This document shows positions 35,020-45,086 of a DNA stretch of 64,000 nt, piece by piece. Origin of the DNA: Luteimonas endophytica (GTDB taxonomy: Bacteria; Pseudomonadota; Gammaproteobacteria; Xanthomonadales; Xanthomonadaceae); the NCBI RefSeq assembly GCF_029887875.1, contig NZ_JARXRM010000019.1, positions 136,030-200,029 of the forward strand. Direction: 5' to 3'. The notes under the pieces are model-generated. The model saw nothing but the letters and a program-made list of their open reading frames with translations, was not told where the DNA came from and made no database searches. A program made the translations under genes and the position numbers. The first letter of the stretch is position 1; the number at the start of each line of letters is the position of its first letter.

Positions 35020-36080
35020 TGCTCCGGCTCTCCGCCGCCCGCGATCGGCTCGGACGCGGCGACGAACAGGTCCGGCGGCGGCGCCTTCGCCTTCAGCCCC
35101 AGGTGCCGGTAGGCCTTGTGCGAGGCCATGCGGCCGCGCGCGGTGCGGACCAGGAAGCCCTGCTGGATCAGGAACGGCTCGATCACGTCCTCGAGGGTGC
35201 CGCGCTCCTCGCTCAGCGCCGCGGCCAGCGAATCCACGCCGACCGGGCCGCCGTCGAAGTTCTCGATGATCAGGTTGAGCAGCCGGCGGTCGAGGTCGTC
35301 GAAGCCTTCCGGGTCGACCTTGAGCATCTGCATCGCCGCGTGCGCCACCTCGCGGTCGATGCGGCCGCCGGCGCGCACCTGGGCGTAGTCGCGCACCCGC
35401 CGCAGCAGCCGGTTGGCGATGCGCGGGGTGCCGCGGGAGCGCTGTGCGATCTCGGTGGCGCCCTCGCCGGCGCAGTCGATGCCGAGGATCCCCGCCGAGC
35501 GCCGCACGATCCGGGTGAGCTCGGCGGCGCTGTAGAACTCCAGCCGCTGGACGATGCCGAAGCGGTCGCGCAGCGGCGCGGTCAGCAGCCCCGCACGGGT
35601 GGTGGCGCCGATCAGGGTGAACGGCGGCAGGTCGAGCTTGATCGAGCGGGCCGCGGGGCCCTCGCCGATCATGATGTCGATCTGGAAGTCCTCCATCGCC
35701 GGGTACAGCACCTCCTCGACCACCGGCGAGAGGCGGTGGATCTCGTCGATGAAGAGCACGTCGTGCGGCTGCAGGTTGGTCAGCAGCGCGGCGAGGTCGC
35801 CGGCCTTCTCGATCACCGGCCCCGAGGTCACCCGCAGGTTCACCCCGAGCTCGTTGGCGATCACGTGGCTGAGGGTGGTCTTGCCCAGCCCGGGCGGGCC
35901 GAATATCAGCACGTGGTCGAGCGACTCGCCGCGCTGCTTCGCCGCCTCGATGTAGATCGAGAGCTGGTCCCGCACCGGCTGCTGGCCGAGATAGTCGTCG
36001 AGCCGCTTGGGCCGGATCGAGGCCTCGACGGCCTCGTCCTCGCGGGTCGGCGCGGCGGCGATGATGCGCTCTTCGGTCAT
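35016..36080 (-). CDS. ruvB: Holliday junction helicase motor RuvB
   Basis: RuvB is the AAA+ motor that drives branch migration with RuvA. The 354-aa protein shows [12 protein letters not shown], Walker A in [11 protein letters not shown], Walker B in [10 protein letters not shown], and the C-terminal winged-helix domain with [11 protein letters not shown]. The ATG at 36080 matches the family N-terminus. In this genome ruvB is split from ruvA-ruvC by 7.6 kb holding kup, ktrAB, an oxidoreductase and the RiPP-like cassette. Confidence 0.97.
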   Translation of the reverse strand: MTEERIIAAAPTREDEAVEASIRPKRLDDYLGQQPVRDQLSIYIEAAKQRGESLDHVLIFGPPGLGKTTLSHVIANELGVNLRVTSGPVIEKAGDLAALLTNLQPHDVLFIDEIHRLSPVVEEVLYPAMEDFQIDIMIGEGPAARSIKLDLPPFTLIGATTRAGLLTAPLRDRFGIVQRLEFYSAAELTRIVRRSAGILGIDCAGEGATEIAQRSRGTPRIANRLLRRVRDYAQVRAGGRIDREVAHAAMQMLKVDPEGFDDLDRRLLNLIIENFDGGPVGVDSLAAALSEERGTLEDVIEPFLIQQGFLVRTARGRMASHKAYRHLGLKAKAPPPDLFVAASEPIAGGGEPEQ

Positions 36081-36544
36081 CCCGGTATGGTCGCACGCCG
36101 ATGGTCCATACGGGTACGGGTACGGCTCCGGACCGCCCGGCCTGGACAACAGCCGGCAGGAGCGAACTTGCCAGCCCACGCGGAAGCATCGTCACCGCGG
36201 TAGCGAAGGGGGACCGCCGATCGGAGTCCACCCGGGGGTGGCGTCGGCGAGGCCCGGGCAGAACGGGCGGGCGGCTTGGCCGGGCCCGCCGGTCGTCTCC
36301 GAGCGTGCCGGCCGGATGCCTGCCGTCAGGGGGCGTCGATCCCCTCCGGGGCCGGAAACTCGAATGCCCCTTCTGTTTTTGGACGAATATCACAATCGAC
36401 CGATTGACCCGGGATACCCGTGGCGTTATTAATCTCGAAAAATGGAAGCGTCGCACCCGAAGGTCCGCTCCATGATTCCCGCCCGTCTGCCGCAGTTCGT
36501 ACGGCAAGCCACGGACGGAAGGATTCGCGGCGAAGGAGACTGCT
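36081..36544. other. Non-coding gap upstream of the RiPP-like cassette
   Basis: I find no supported gene in these 464 bases. The first 270 are GC-rich with short tandem GGTACG-type copies near 36110. From about 36355 the composition becomes AT-richer, and a promoter for the downstream cassette is visible. The divergent ruvB promoter should also lie here but is not evident. Confidence 0.6.
36404..36432 (+). promoter_or_regulatory. Sigma-70 promoter of the RiPP-like cassette
   Basis: TTGACC at 36404-36409 and TATTAA at 36427-36432 are separated by exactly 17 bases, one of the best sigma-70 promoters in this GC-rich window. Transcription would begin near 36439, giving a leader of about 105 nt before the first precursor ATG. 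Confidence 0.75.
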
Positions 36545-36808
36545 ATGAATCGCAACGGGATACACCCTCGTGGAATCTCTTATTCAAGTTCCGGCGCACC
36601 CATCTACTCGGATGAACGTGCCCGCGAGCTTGCCGAGAGCGGCTTCAGCCCGTCCGACAAGGGACCGGGGGCGAACGATGGATGCACCAATCAGGGCGGG
36701 TGCACCGGCCTGAATTTCGGCTGCTCCAATACCGGCAACTGCGATCTCACGACGAACAAGGGCTCGTGCTCCGGCGCGTCGGTGGAACTGCCTCCTCTGG
36801 GGCCATGA
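36545..36808 (+). CDS. Cys-rich precursor peptide 1 of a radical SAM RiPP-like system
   Basis: This 87-aa peptide follows AAGGAGA at good spacing and ends six bases before a radical SAM gene. Residues 1-38 look like a leader (SGAPIYSDERARELAESGF), then KGP (39-41), then a core with five Cys at 47, 53, 60, 66 and 75. The core is rich in Asn, Thr and Gly (CTNQGGCTGLNFGC) and ends with ELPPLGP. Precursor 2 shares the G-x-P-x2-SD leader motif, the KGP junction, the CTN...CTG.N..GC.N...C core and the ELPPL end. I know no named family. A thioether-type modification of Cys is inferred from the enzyme. Confidence 0.75.
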   Translation: MNRNGIHPRGISYSSSGAPIYSDERARELAESGFSPSDKGPGANDGCTNQGGCTGLNFGCSNTGNCDLTTNKGSCSGASVELPPLGP

Positions 36809-36814
36809 GGAGCG

Positions 36815-37837
36815 ATGGCCATGTTCACCGATATGGCGCTCGCGGAGGCGCTCACTGATCGCCGCCTGGAATTGATCATTCTCCCGACGGAGAAGTGCAA
36901 TTTCCGCTGCACTTATTGCTACGAAGATTTCGCCAATGGCCGGATCGCCGGGAAGCTCGTGAGCGGGATCAAGAAGCTGCTTGATGCGAGAGTCGGGACG
37001 GTCCACCACATCACCATTTCATGGTTCGGCGGCGAACCGCTGCTTGCCAAGGACGTGATACTGGATGTCGGCAGCTATGCACATGATCTGTGCGGCTCAC
37101 GTGGTGTGAGCCTGCTGGGCGCGATGACTACCAACGCCTACACTCTCGACCGCGATCTGCTGTCATCGCTTTGCGCGATCCGTCACTCCAGCTATCAGAT
37201 CACCCTAGACGGCGATGCCGAATGGCATGACAAGACCCGCCTGCTTGCCAACAGGAATGGAACTTTCGACCGGATCTGGTCGAACCTCTTGTCATACAGG
37301 AGCCTGGAGGAACGGTTTTCGATCTCCCTGAGGCTGCATCTCCACCGCGAAAACGTCGAATCCGTACGCAGGCTCTACCAGGCCATCCTCCGGAACTTTG
37401 GCCATGACGACCGCTTCGGCACCTATTTCCATAGAATTTCGAACCTGAGCGGGGAAAGGGGGATACCCCAGTCCGAGCTATCCACCGACGAATACCGAAA
37501 GGCTCTCGCCTATGTCACCGGGGAAAAATCTCCCGCGAATGTAGCCGCCGACGTGAATCTGTCGGACTACATCTGCTATGCAGCCAAGCCGAATTCTCTG
37601 CTGATCAGATCGGACGGGCGTATAGGCAAGTGCACGGTCGCGCTGGACGACCCAAGGAATGACATCGGCACGCTCCACGAGGATGGGACGCTCGCGATCG
37701 ACAACGAGATGGCCCGGCTCTGGTTTCACGGCTATGAATCCATGTCGGAGCAGTCGCTGGGCTGCCCCCTTTCCACGCTGCCGCCGCTCAAGGAGACGCC
37801 GCAATGGCTGGGTTCGACGCAAGTTCGATTGGTATAG
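36815..37837 (+). CDS. Radical SAM peptide-maturase-like enzyme
   Basis: This 340-aa cytoplasmic radical SAM protein has CNFRCTYC (C28, C32, C35), the SAM-binding FGGEPLL and a half-barrel to about residue 240. A short SPASM/twitch-like C-terminus follows with C254, C273 and C317, enough for an auxiliary cluster. RiPP maturases of this build form thioether or C-C crosslinks on Cys-rich peptides. Its neighbours are two Cys-rich small proteins, so these are the likely substrates. The C-terminus contains LPPLKE, echoing the ELPPL ends of both peptides. Codon use is less GC-biased than the flanks, suggesting acquisition. Confidence 0.88.
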   Translation: MAMFTDMALAEALTDRRLELIILPTEKCNFRCTYCYEDFANGRIAGKLVSGIKKLLDARVGTVHHITISWFGGEPLLAKDVILDVGSYAHDLCGSRGVSLLGAMTTNAYTLDRDLLSSLCAIRHSSYQITLDGDAEWHDKTRLLANRNGTFDRIWSNLLSYRSLEERFSISLRLHLHRENVESVRRLYQAILRNFGHDDRFGTYFHRISNLSGERGIPQSELSTDEYRKALAYVTGEKSPANVAADVNLSDYICYAAKPNSLLIRSDGRIGKCTVALDDPRNDIGTLHEDGTLAIDNEMARLWFHGYESMSEQSLGCPLSTLPPLKETPQWLGSTQVRLV

Positions 37838-38055
37838 ACGAACGGGGTGTGCCCCGACTATCGGATCCCATGGCGGTATCGATGGCGCGAAAGTACCGTC
37901 CAAGGGACTATCGCAAGGGCCCAGAGAACCCCCACTGCAACAACGGCTGCACCAATACCACCGACTGCACCGGGACCAACAACAAGGGGTGTACGAATGT
38001 GAACCTATGCGCCATTCAGGTCCCGGAGCTTCCCCCCCTGCAAGAGGAGCGCTGA
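37804..38055 (+). CDS. Cys-rich precursor peptide 2 of the radical SAM RiPP-like system
   Basis: This 83-aa peptide starts inside the 3' end of the radical SAM gene (34-base overlap), with AAGGAG seven bases before its ATG, so it is translationally coupled. The leader contains ERGVPRLSD, then KGP (38-40) and five Cys at 45, 49, 55, 63 and 69. The core pattern CTNTTDCTGTNNKGC parallels precursor 1. It ends VPELPPLQEER. Cys spacing differs from precursor 1 (3-5-7-5 against 5-6-5-8 intervening residues), so the two products would differ. No homologue is known to me. Confidence 0.72.
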   Translation: MAGFDASSIGIDERGVPRLSDPMAVSMARKYRPRDYRKGPENPHCNNGCTNTTDCTGTNNKGCTNVNLCAIQVPELPPLQEER

Positions 38056-38056
38056 A

Positions 38057-38524
38057 ATGAAGATCAAGGGATTTTCCCGCAGAGCCCTGCTGAAGCTGAT
38101 TCCGGCATCGGTGCTCGGCCTGGCCGCATCCTCCGGTCTGCTGGCCAGTAGCCGCGCGGGGGAACGGGACGGCCAGGCCGGCGACGCGACCGCGGTCACC
38201 CAGGACATGAGCAAACCCGCCAGCGTCATGATGCGTATCGAGTCACTGAATCCAGCTACGCCGGAACACCTCGGGGCGCACACGCTCCAAGCCGTGCCAC
38301 TGGACGAGCGGATCGATCTGAGGCATCAAACGAAGATGATGGCGCCCTACTCTTTCGAAGTTGCCGTGGATGAAAGGCATAGCACGCGATCGGATCTGTT
38401 CTTGACCATAACCATCTATGGGGAGGCAGGACATCGATTGCAGGCCATCAACATCGGTAACGGTGGAACCGCAATTTTCAAGCGTCAGGGCCTCATGTTC
38501 TACGTGAGCGCCAACTACTCCTAG
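38057..38524 (+). CDS. Tat-exported protein of unknown function in the RiPP-like cassette
   Basis: This 155-aa protein begins one base after precursor 2. It opens with a twin-arginine signal (FSRRALLKL, then a hydrophobic stretch to about residue 32). The mature part of about 115 residues looks beta-rich (SFEVAVDE, LFLTITIYGEAG, FYVSANYS) and has no Cys. No enzyme motif is visible. Tat export implies folding before transport. It may carry, receive or display the modified peptide outside the inner membrane; this is inference from position. I do not recognise the family. Confidence 0.75.
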   Translation: MKIKGFSRRALLKLIPASVLGLAASSGLLASSRAGERDGQAGDATAVTQDMSKPASVMMRIESLNPATPEHLGAHTLQAVPLDERIDLRHQTKMMAPYSFEVAVDERHSTRSDLFLTITIYGEAGHRLQAINIGNGGTAIFKRQGLMFYVSANYS

Positions 38525-38537
38525 CCTGGCTCGGCCG

Positions 38538-39554
<1,017 letters not shown>

Positions 39555-39647
39555 GGGCTGGGGCGCAGGCCGGGCCTTCCATGATCGTCCGGGAGGCCGC
39601 AGCGTGGCGTGCACGGCGGCGGAACGCTGCGGTCCGGGAGGCGCTGC

Positions 39648-41027
39648 ATGGCACAATTCGCGCCCTCGCGGGCCCCGCCGGGCTGGAGTCGTACCTTGCG
39701 TCAAGGCATCCACCACCCCGCCAGGTTGATCCCACTCGGTTTCCTGGGCCTGATCGCGCTCGGCACGGTCCTCTTGATGCTCCCGGCGGCGCGCGCGGGA
39801 GCCGGGTCGGCACCGCTGCTCACCGCGTTGTTCACGTCGACGTCCGCGGTCTGCGTGACGGGGCTGATCGTCGAGGACACCCCCGTGTATTGGTCGCTGT
39901 TCGGGCAGTGGGTCATCCTGGGCCTGTTCCAGACGGGAGGCTTCGGCATCATGACCGGCGCCACCCTGCTCGGCCTGCTGGTGGCGGGGCGCCTCGGCCT
40001 GCGCACCCGCCTGGCGGCGCAGGCCGAAACCAGAAGCCTGCAGCTGGGCGACGTCGGCGACGTGCTGCGCATGGTGGTCCTGGTGACGCTGACGGTCGAG
40101 GGGCTTGCCACCGCGGCGCTGGCGCTGCGGCTGCACTTCGCCTACGGCCAGCCGTGGGGCACGGCGCTCTGGGAGGGGTTCTTCCACGCCGTGTCGGCCT
40201 TCAACAATGCCGGGTTCTCCACCCGCAGCGACAGCCTGACCGGCTGGGCATCCGATGCCCTGGTGATCCTGCCCATCACCTTCGCGGTCCTCCTGGGCGG
40301 GCTCGGATTCCCGGTCCTCAACGAGCTGCGGCGCAAGCCGTTCGCCTTCAGGCAGTGGTCCGTGCATACCCGGCTCACCCTGCTGGGCAGCGCCCTGCTC
40401 ATCGGCGGCGGCGCGCTGCTGATCGGCGCCTACGAGTGGAACAACCCCGCCACCCTTGGCGCGCTGGAAAGCGGATCGCGGGCGCTAGGCGCCATGTTCC
40501 ACTCGGTGGCCGCGCGGACCGCTGGGTTCAACACGGTGGACGTGGGCGCGATGCACGTGGAAACGCAGGCCGTCAACTGGGCGCTGATGTTCATTGGCGG
40601 GGGAAGCGCCGGGACCGCGGGGGGCATCAAGATCACGACCTTCATGCTGCTCGGCTACGCGGTGTGGGCCGAGGTCCGCGGCAGCGCGGATACCGTGGTG
40701 TCCAGGCGGCGGATCCCGCACCAGGCGCTGCGCCTGGCCTTGGCGGTGGTGCTGATGGCGCTGACGGTGCTGGCGTTCGGTACCCTGGCGCTGCTGAGCG
40801 TGACCGATCTCGAGGTGCACGACGCGATCTTCGAAGCGGTCTCGGCTTCGGCCACCGTCGGGCTGTCGACCGGCATCACCGGCGAACTGCCGCCGGCGGG
40901 TCAGGGTATCCTGATCGCGCTGATGTTCATCGGCCGCGTCGGCTCCGTCACTCTGGTCACGGCGCTGGCGCTGCGCCGGCACCGGCAGGCCTACCGCTAT
41001 CCCGAGGAGCGCCCGATCGTTGGCTAG
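39648..41027 (+). CDS. ktrB: K+ transporter membrane subunit KtrB/TrkH
   Basis: This 459-aa SKT-superfamily channel subunit has four pore repeats with selectivity-filter segments such as [34 protein letters not shown] and [17 protein letters not shown] precedes the chosen ATG. It overlaps the gene for a 225-aa RCK protein by eight bases, the two-gene arrangement of KtrAB uptake systems. TrkH is the alternative name, but TrkA partners have two RCK domains. Confidence 0.92.
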   Translation: MAQFAPSRAPPGWSRTLRQGIHHPARLIPLGFLGLIALGTVLLMLPAARAGAGSAPLLTALFTSTSAVCVTGLIVEDTPVYWSLFGQWVILGLFQTGGFGIMTGATLLGLLVAGRLGLRTRLAAQAETRSLQLGDVGDVLRMVVLVTLTVEGLATAALALRLHFAYGQPWGTALWEGFFHAVSAFNNAGFSTRSDSLTGWASDALVILPITFAVLLGGLGFPVLNELRRKPFAFRQWSVHTRLTLLGSALLIGGGALLIGAYEWNNPATLGALESGSRALGAMFHSVAARTAGFNTVDVGAMHVETQAVNWALMFIGGGSAGTAGGIKITTFMLLGYAVWAEVRGSADTVVSRRRIPHQALRLALAVVLMALTVLAFGTLALLSVTDLEVHDAIFEAVSASATVGLSTGITGELPPAGQGILIALMFIGRVGSVTLVTALALRRHRQAYRYPEERPIVG

Positions 41028-41697
41028 GACACCGCATTCCGACAACCGCGGCGACGGCGTCGCCGTCATCGGCCTCGGCCGCTTCGGCAGCGCCGTCGCC
41101 ACCTCGTTGCTGCATCTGGGTCACGAGGTGCTGGGCATCGACGAGAACCCCGAGATCGTGCAGCGCTGGTCCGACCGCCTGACCCACGTGGTCCAGGCCG
41201 ACAGCACAAGCACCGAGGTGCTGCGCCAGCTCGGCCTGCGCGATTTCGGGCGCGCGGTCGTGGGGATCGGCAGCGACATCGAGGCCAGCGTGCTGACCGT
41301 GCTGGCGCTCGAAGAGCTCGGCGTGGCCGATATCTGGGCGAAGGCCACCAGCGCCAAGCACGGTCGCATCCTCGAGCGAACCGGCGCCCACCACGTCGTC
41401 TACCCGGAGGCCGCCATGGGCGAAAGGGTCGCGCACCTGGTGACCGGCCGGATGATCGACTTCATCGAGTTCGACGACGGGTTCGCGATCGCCAAGACCC
41501 GGGCGCCGCGCGAGGCCGTGGACAAGACGTTGAGCGAATCGGCATTGCGCACGCGTCACGGCATCACCATCGTCGGCCTCAAGCGGGGCCGCAACGACTT
41601 CACCTACGCCCGGGCCGAAACCATCGTGGAGGATGGAGACATCCTGATCGTCTCGGGCGCTACCGCGCTGGTGGAGCGGTTCGCGGCGCTGGACTGA
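41020..41697 (+). CDS. ktrA: K+ uptake regulatory subunit KtrA (TrkA family)
   Basis: This 225-aa cytoplasmic regulator has a single RCK_N domain with the nucleotide-binding GLGRFGSAVA and conserved acidic ribose-binding residues (GIDENPE), followed by an RCK_C domain. KtrA gates KtrB according to bound nucleotides. It starts with TTG inside the ktrB 3' end, the only start that preserves the Rossmann N-terminus. Confidence 0.92.
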   Translation: MARTPHSDNRGDGVAVIGLGRFGSAVATSLLHLGHEVLGIDENPEIVQRWSDRLTHVVQADSTSTEVLRQLGLRDFGRAVVGIGSDIEASVLTVLALEELGVADIWAKATSAKHGRILERTGAHHVVYPEAAMGERVAHLVTGRMIDFIEFDDGFAIAKTRAPREAVDKTLSESALRTRHGITIVGLKRGRNDFTYARAETIVEDGDILIVSGATALVERFAALD

Positions 41698-41717
41698 GCC
41701 GGGCAACGGCGCCCGGC
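41698..41717. terminator. Hairpin between convergent ktrA and kup
   Basis: GCCGGGC pairs with GCCCGGC around a 6-base loop at the ktrA stop. It could act for both converging genes, although no T run is present. Confidence 0.45.
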
Positions 41718-41759
41718 GCATAGCATCGGGACAGACGGCACCGCTGCGCGGCGAATGCC

Positions 41760-43667
41760 TCAGATCTCGACCTGCGTCCCCAGCTCCACCAGCCGGTTGC
41801 CGGGGATGCGGAAGAAGCCCGAGGCGGGCGCGGCGTTGCGATGCATCAACGCGAACAGCCGCTCGCGCCAGACCGGCATGCCCCGTCGCGCTGCCGCGAT
41901 CACCGTTTCGCGGCTGGTGAAATAGGTGGTATCCATCGGATCGAAACAGATCCCGCCCTCTTCGTCCCCGCTGCACATCAGCGCGAGCGGCACGTCCGGC
42001 GTTTCCATGAATCCGAAGCGGATCAGCACCCGGTAGAAGCCGTCGCCGATCGCCTCGATCTTCAGCCGCTTGTGCGAGTACGGCACGCTCAGCGTCTCGA
42101 CGGTGAGGATGACGTTGCGCTCGTGCAGCACCTTGTTGTGCTTGAGGTTGTGCATCAGCGCATGCGGCACCACGCCCTTGTCCGCGGTCAGGAAGATCGC
42201 CGTACCGGGCACCCGCGTGGGCGGCGCCAGCATCAGCCCCGGGAGGAACGTGTCAAGGCGGATGCCCTCCTTCTGCATCTCCTCGCGCAGCACCTGGCGG
42301 CCGCGCCGCCAGGTGCGCAGCAGGGTGAACAGCAGGACTCCCAGCACCACGGGGAACCAGCCGCCCTGCAGCACCTTGGCGATGTTCGCGGTGACGAAGG
42401 CCGCGTCCATCACCAGGAACAGCGCGCACATCGGCAGGACCCAGCGGCGCCAGCGCGGCCACAGCGCGCGCGCGACGATCGCCAGCAGCACGGTATCGAT
42501 CAGCATCGTCATCGATACCGAGATGCCGTAGGCGGTGGCGAGCGCCGAGGAACTGCGAAAACCCAGCACCAGCGCCACCACCACCGCCATCATCGACCAG
42601 TTGATCGCCGGGATGTAGATCTGGCCGATGGTCTCCCGCGAGGTATGCAGGATCTTCATCCGCGGGATATATCCCAGCTGCATCGCCTGCCGCGCCACCG
42701 AGAACCCGCCGGTGATCACCGCCTGCGAGGCGATCACCGTGGCGGCCGTGGCCAGGAACAGCATCGGGATGCGGCCCCATTCCGGCACCCCGATATAGAA
42801 CGGATTGCGGATCGCCGCCGGGTCCTCGAGCACCAGCGCGCCCTGGCCGAGGTAGTTCAGCATCAGCGAGGGCAGCACGAAGAAATACCAGGCGTAGCGG
42901 ATCGGCTTGGCGCCGAAATGCCCCATGTCGGTGTAGATGGCCTCGCCGCCGGTGACCGCCAGGATCACCGCGCCGAGGATGAAGATGCCGCCCCAGGTGT
43001 GATCGACGAAGAACCGCGCCGCCCAGAGCGGGTTGACCGCGTTGAGGACCTCGGGCTCGTGCAGGATGTTGACCACGCCCAGCGCCGCCAGGGTGAGGAA
43101 CCAGATAGCGGTGACCGGGCCGAACACTCGCCCCACCACTGCGGTGCCGTAGCGCTGGGTCGCGAACAGGCTGACCAGCACCAGCAGCGAGATCGGCACG
43201 ATCCAGTCGTGCAGCCGCGGCGCGATCACTTCCAGGCCCTCGACCGCCGAGAGCACCGAGATCGCCGGGGTGATGACCCCGTCGCCGAAGAACAGCGAGG
43301 CGCCGAAGATGCCGAAGATGCCCACCAGGTAGGCCGATCTGCCGCCCTTCGGCAGCGAGCGCTGCGCCAGCGCCATCAGCGCCATGATCCCGCCCTCGCC
43401 GTCGTTGTCGGCGCGCAGGATGATGGTCACGTACTTGGTGGTCACCACCAGCATCAGCGCCCAGAAGATCATCGACAGCACGCCGAGCACGGTGTCGTGG
43501 TCGGCGACCAGGCCGTAATGCGGCGCGAACGCCTCGCGGATGGTGTACAGCGGGCTGGTGCCGATGTCGCCGAAGACGACGCCGACCGCACCGATGATCA
43601 GACCGAATAGCCCGATGTTGCCGTGGCCATGCGGCTGGCGCACGGAACTGCTGCTGGAACTGGACAT
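41760..43667 (-). CDS. kup: Kup low-affinity K+ transporter
   Basis: This 635-aa inner-membrane K+ uptake protein of the KUP/HAK/KT family has about 12 helices, the [14 protein letters not shown] motif near the N-terminus, [11 protein letters not shown] and [15 protein letters not shown], and a cytoplasmic C-terminal domain. A run of seven Ser at residues 2-8 is unusual and may be a start artefact or a real tail. It is adjacent to ruvA on the same strand and faces ktrA. Confidence 0.96.
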   Translation of the reverse strand: MSSSSSSSVRQPHGHGNIGLFGLIIGAVGVVFGDIGTSPLYTIREAFAPHYGLVADHDTVLGVLSMIFWALMLVVTTKYVTIILRADNDGEGGIMALMALAQRSLPKGGRSAYLVGIFGIFGASLFFGDGVITPAISVLSAVEGLEVIAPRLHDWIVPISLLVLVSLFATQRYGTAVVGRVFGPVTAIWFLTLAALGVVNILHEPEVLNAVNPLWAARFFVDHTWGGIFILGAVILAVTGGEAIYTDMGHFGAKPIRYAWYFFVLPSLMLNYLGQGALVLEDPAAIRNPFYIGVPEWGRIPMLFLATAATVIASQAVITGGFSVARQAMQLGYIPRMKILHTSRETIGQIYIPAINWSMMAVVVALVLGFRSSSALATAYGISVSMTMLIDTVLLAIVARALWPRWRRWVLPMCALFLVMDAAFVTANIAKVLQGGWFPVVLGVLLFTLLRTWRRGRQVLREEMQKEGIRLDTFLPGLMLAPPTRVPGTAIFLTADKGVVPHALMHNLKHNKVLHERNVILTVETLSVPYSHKRLKIEAIGDGFYRVLIRFGFMETPDVPLALMCSGDEEGGICFDPMDTTYFTSRETVIAAARRGMPVWRERLFALMHRNAAPASGFFRIPGNRLVELGTQVEI

Positions 43668-43694
43668 TGCGGCCGTGGCGACAGGTGGGGGCTG

Positions 43695-44285
43695 TCAGCG
43701 AAGCGCGGACTTTAACGCTTTTCGGATGATGATTTCAGCGCCGTCGCCCTCGGCGGCGGCGGACCTGGCCATTTTCTGCGCTTCGGCGGGCTTGTAGCCG
43801 AGCTGCTGCAGGGCGATGGTGGCCTCGGAGAGCGGATCGGCGGCGATTGTCCCGGTGGACATCGCGCCGCCGGCGCCGCCCAGGCCGGCGGCGCGGTCGC
43901 GCAGCTCCACCACCATGCGCTCGGCGGTCTTCTTGCCGATCCCCGGCACCCGGGTCAGCGCGGTCACGTCGCCGGCCTGCACCAGCCGCGCGAACTCGTC
44001 CACCGACACCCCGGACAGCACCGCCAGCGCGATCTTCGCGCCGATCCCGCTGACCCGCTGCACGTCGCGGAACAGGCGCCGCTCCGACTCGTGCAGGAAC
44101 CCGTACAGCGACACCGAGTCCTCCTTCTGCGCGTAGTGGGTGTACAGCGAGACCTCGCTGCCCGGCTGCGGCAGGTCGTAGAAGGTGCTCATCGGCGCCT
44201 CCAGCTCGTAGCCGACGCCGTGCACGTCGACGACCAGCCACGGCGGCTGCTTGTGGATCAGGGTGCCGCGCAGACGTCCGATCAT
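43695..44285 (-). CDS. ruvA: Holliday junction protein RuvA
   Basis: RuvA binds four-way junctions and recruits RuvB. The 196-aa protein shows MIGRLRGTL, the helix-hairpin-helix motifs in [15 protein letters not shown] and [12 protein letters not shown], and a C-terminal RuvB-binding domain after a Gly/Ala linker. The ATG at 44285 gives the normal start; the longer frame includes repeat DNA upstream. It follows ruvC across an inverted-repeat element. Confidence 0.96.
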   Translation of the reverse strand: MIGRLRGTLIHKQPPWLVVDVHGVGYELEAPMSTFYDLPQPGSEVSLYTHYAQKEDSVSLYGFLHESERRLFRDVQRVSGIGAKIALAVLSGVSVDEFARLVQAGDVTALTRVPGIGKKTAERMVVELRDRAAGLGGAGGAMSTGTIAADPLSEATIALQQLGYKPAEAQKMARSAAAEGDGAEIIIRKALKSALR

Positions 44286-44309
44286 GGGGTGCCTCCGAGC
44301 ACGGAATTC

Positions 44310-44396
44310 GTGATTGATGATTCGTGATTCGCAAGAGCCAGCGCCCAGTGCGGCCGCGGAGGATACCGCCCTTCCCACTCACGAATCATCAATCAC
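44310..44396. repeat. Small inverted-repeat element between ruvC and ruvA
   Basis: Perfect 18-bp inverted arms lie at 44310-44327 and 44379-44396, built from GTGATT and GATGATTC-type units, around a GC-rich centre of 51 bases. It fills almost the whole ruvC-ruvA gap. A related element sits between yebC and ruvC, so this is a dispersed intergenic repeat. Confidence 0.85.
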
Positions 44397-44411
44397 CAGT
44401 CACGGCCTCCG

Positions 44412-44930
44412 TCACTTTCGCCCCCAGGCCTCGCGCGCGCCCACGCCCAGGCGCCGCGCGCTGGCGCGCACGTGGGCATGGGTGATCGCGGCGGCCAGCG
44501 CGTCGGCGGCGTCGGCCTGCAGCTTGCCCTGCAGGTTCAGCAGGATCCCGACCATGTGCTGGACCTGCGCCTTGTCCGCGCCGCCGCGGCCGACCACCGC
44601 CAGCTTGATCTCCTTGGCGGCGTACTCGTGCACCGGCAGGTCGCGCAGCACCGCCGCGCAGATCGCCGCGCCGCGGGCGTGGCCCAGCTTGAGCGCCGAG
44701 TCCGGGTTCTTCGCCATGAACACCTGCTCGATGACCACCTCGTCGGGCCGGTAGCGATCCAGCAGCTCGCCCAGCCCGTCCAGCAGCAGCCGCAGCCGCC
44801 CGGGGAAATCCTTCGCCCCCAGCAACTGCACCGGCGCATGGAACACGTGCGTGGCCCGGCCGGCGGCGTCGACGTCGATGATGCCCACCCCGGTACGCTG
44901 CGAACCCGGGTCGACGCCCATGATCCGCAC
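44412..44930 (-). CDS. ruvC: Holliday junction endonuclease RuvC
   Basis: RuvC resolves four-way junctions. From the GTG at 44930 the product is 172 aa, matching the family. It has the acidic active site in [15 protein letters not shown] and [11 protein letters not shown] longer frame begins with ATG at 44999 but adds residues encoded by a dispersed repeat, so I prefer the shorter start even though its ribosome site is weak. Confidence 0.93.
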   Translation of the reverse strand: MRIMGVDPGSQRTGVGIIDVDAAGRATHVFHAPVQLLGAKDFPGRLRLLLDGLGELLDRYRPDEVVIEQVFMAKNPDSALKLGHARGAAICAAVLRDLPVHEYAAKEIKLAVVGRGGADKAQVQHMVGILLNLQGKLQADAADALAAAITHAHVRASARRLGVGAREAWGRK

Positions 44931-44971
44931 CGAAGCGCCGTGATGACCAGCCTTCGGCTGTTGAAGCGCGC

Positions 44972-45077
44972 TGGAGATCGATGATTGGTGATTGGTCATG
45001 AAAGCAGCGGCGCTGGCTTCGGCCCAGACGCCACCCGGCGCCCCCGCTGCTGCGAATCACCAATCGCCAGTCCCAGA
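44972..45077. repeat. Small inverted-repeat element between yebC and ruvC
   Basis: The perfect 11-bp arms GATTGGTGATT (44983-44993) and its complement (45055-45065) use the same GATT-type unit as the element beside ruvA. The sequence between includes the start of an upstream in-frame extension of ruvC. Confidence 0.7.
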
Positions 45078-45086
45078 CCGCGGCCC

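Noticed and set aside
36110..36130. Short GGTACG-type tandem copies near the ruvB start, considered as a CRISPR or operator
   Set aside because: There are only two or three imperfect hexamers, with no spacers and no clear palindrome. No CRISPR array was seen anywhere in the window.
44931..44999. A 23-residue N-terminal extension of RuvC
   Set aside because: It is encoded by a dispersed repeat, and the GTG start gives the normal family length.
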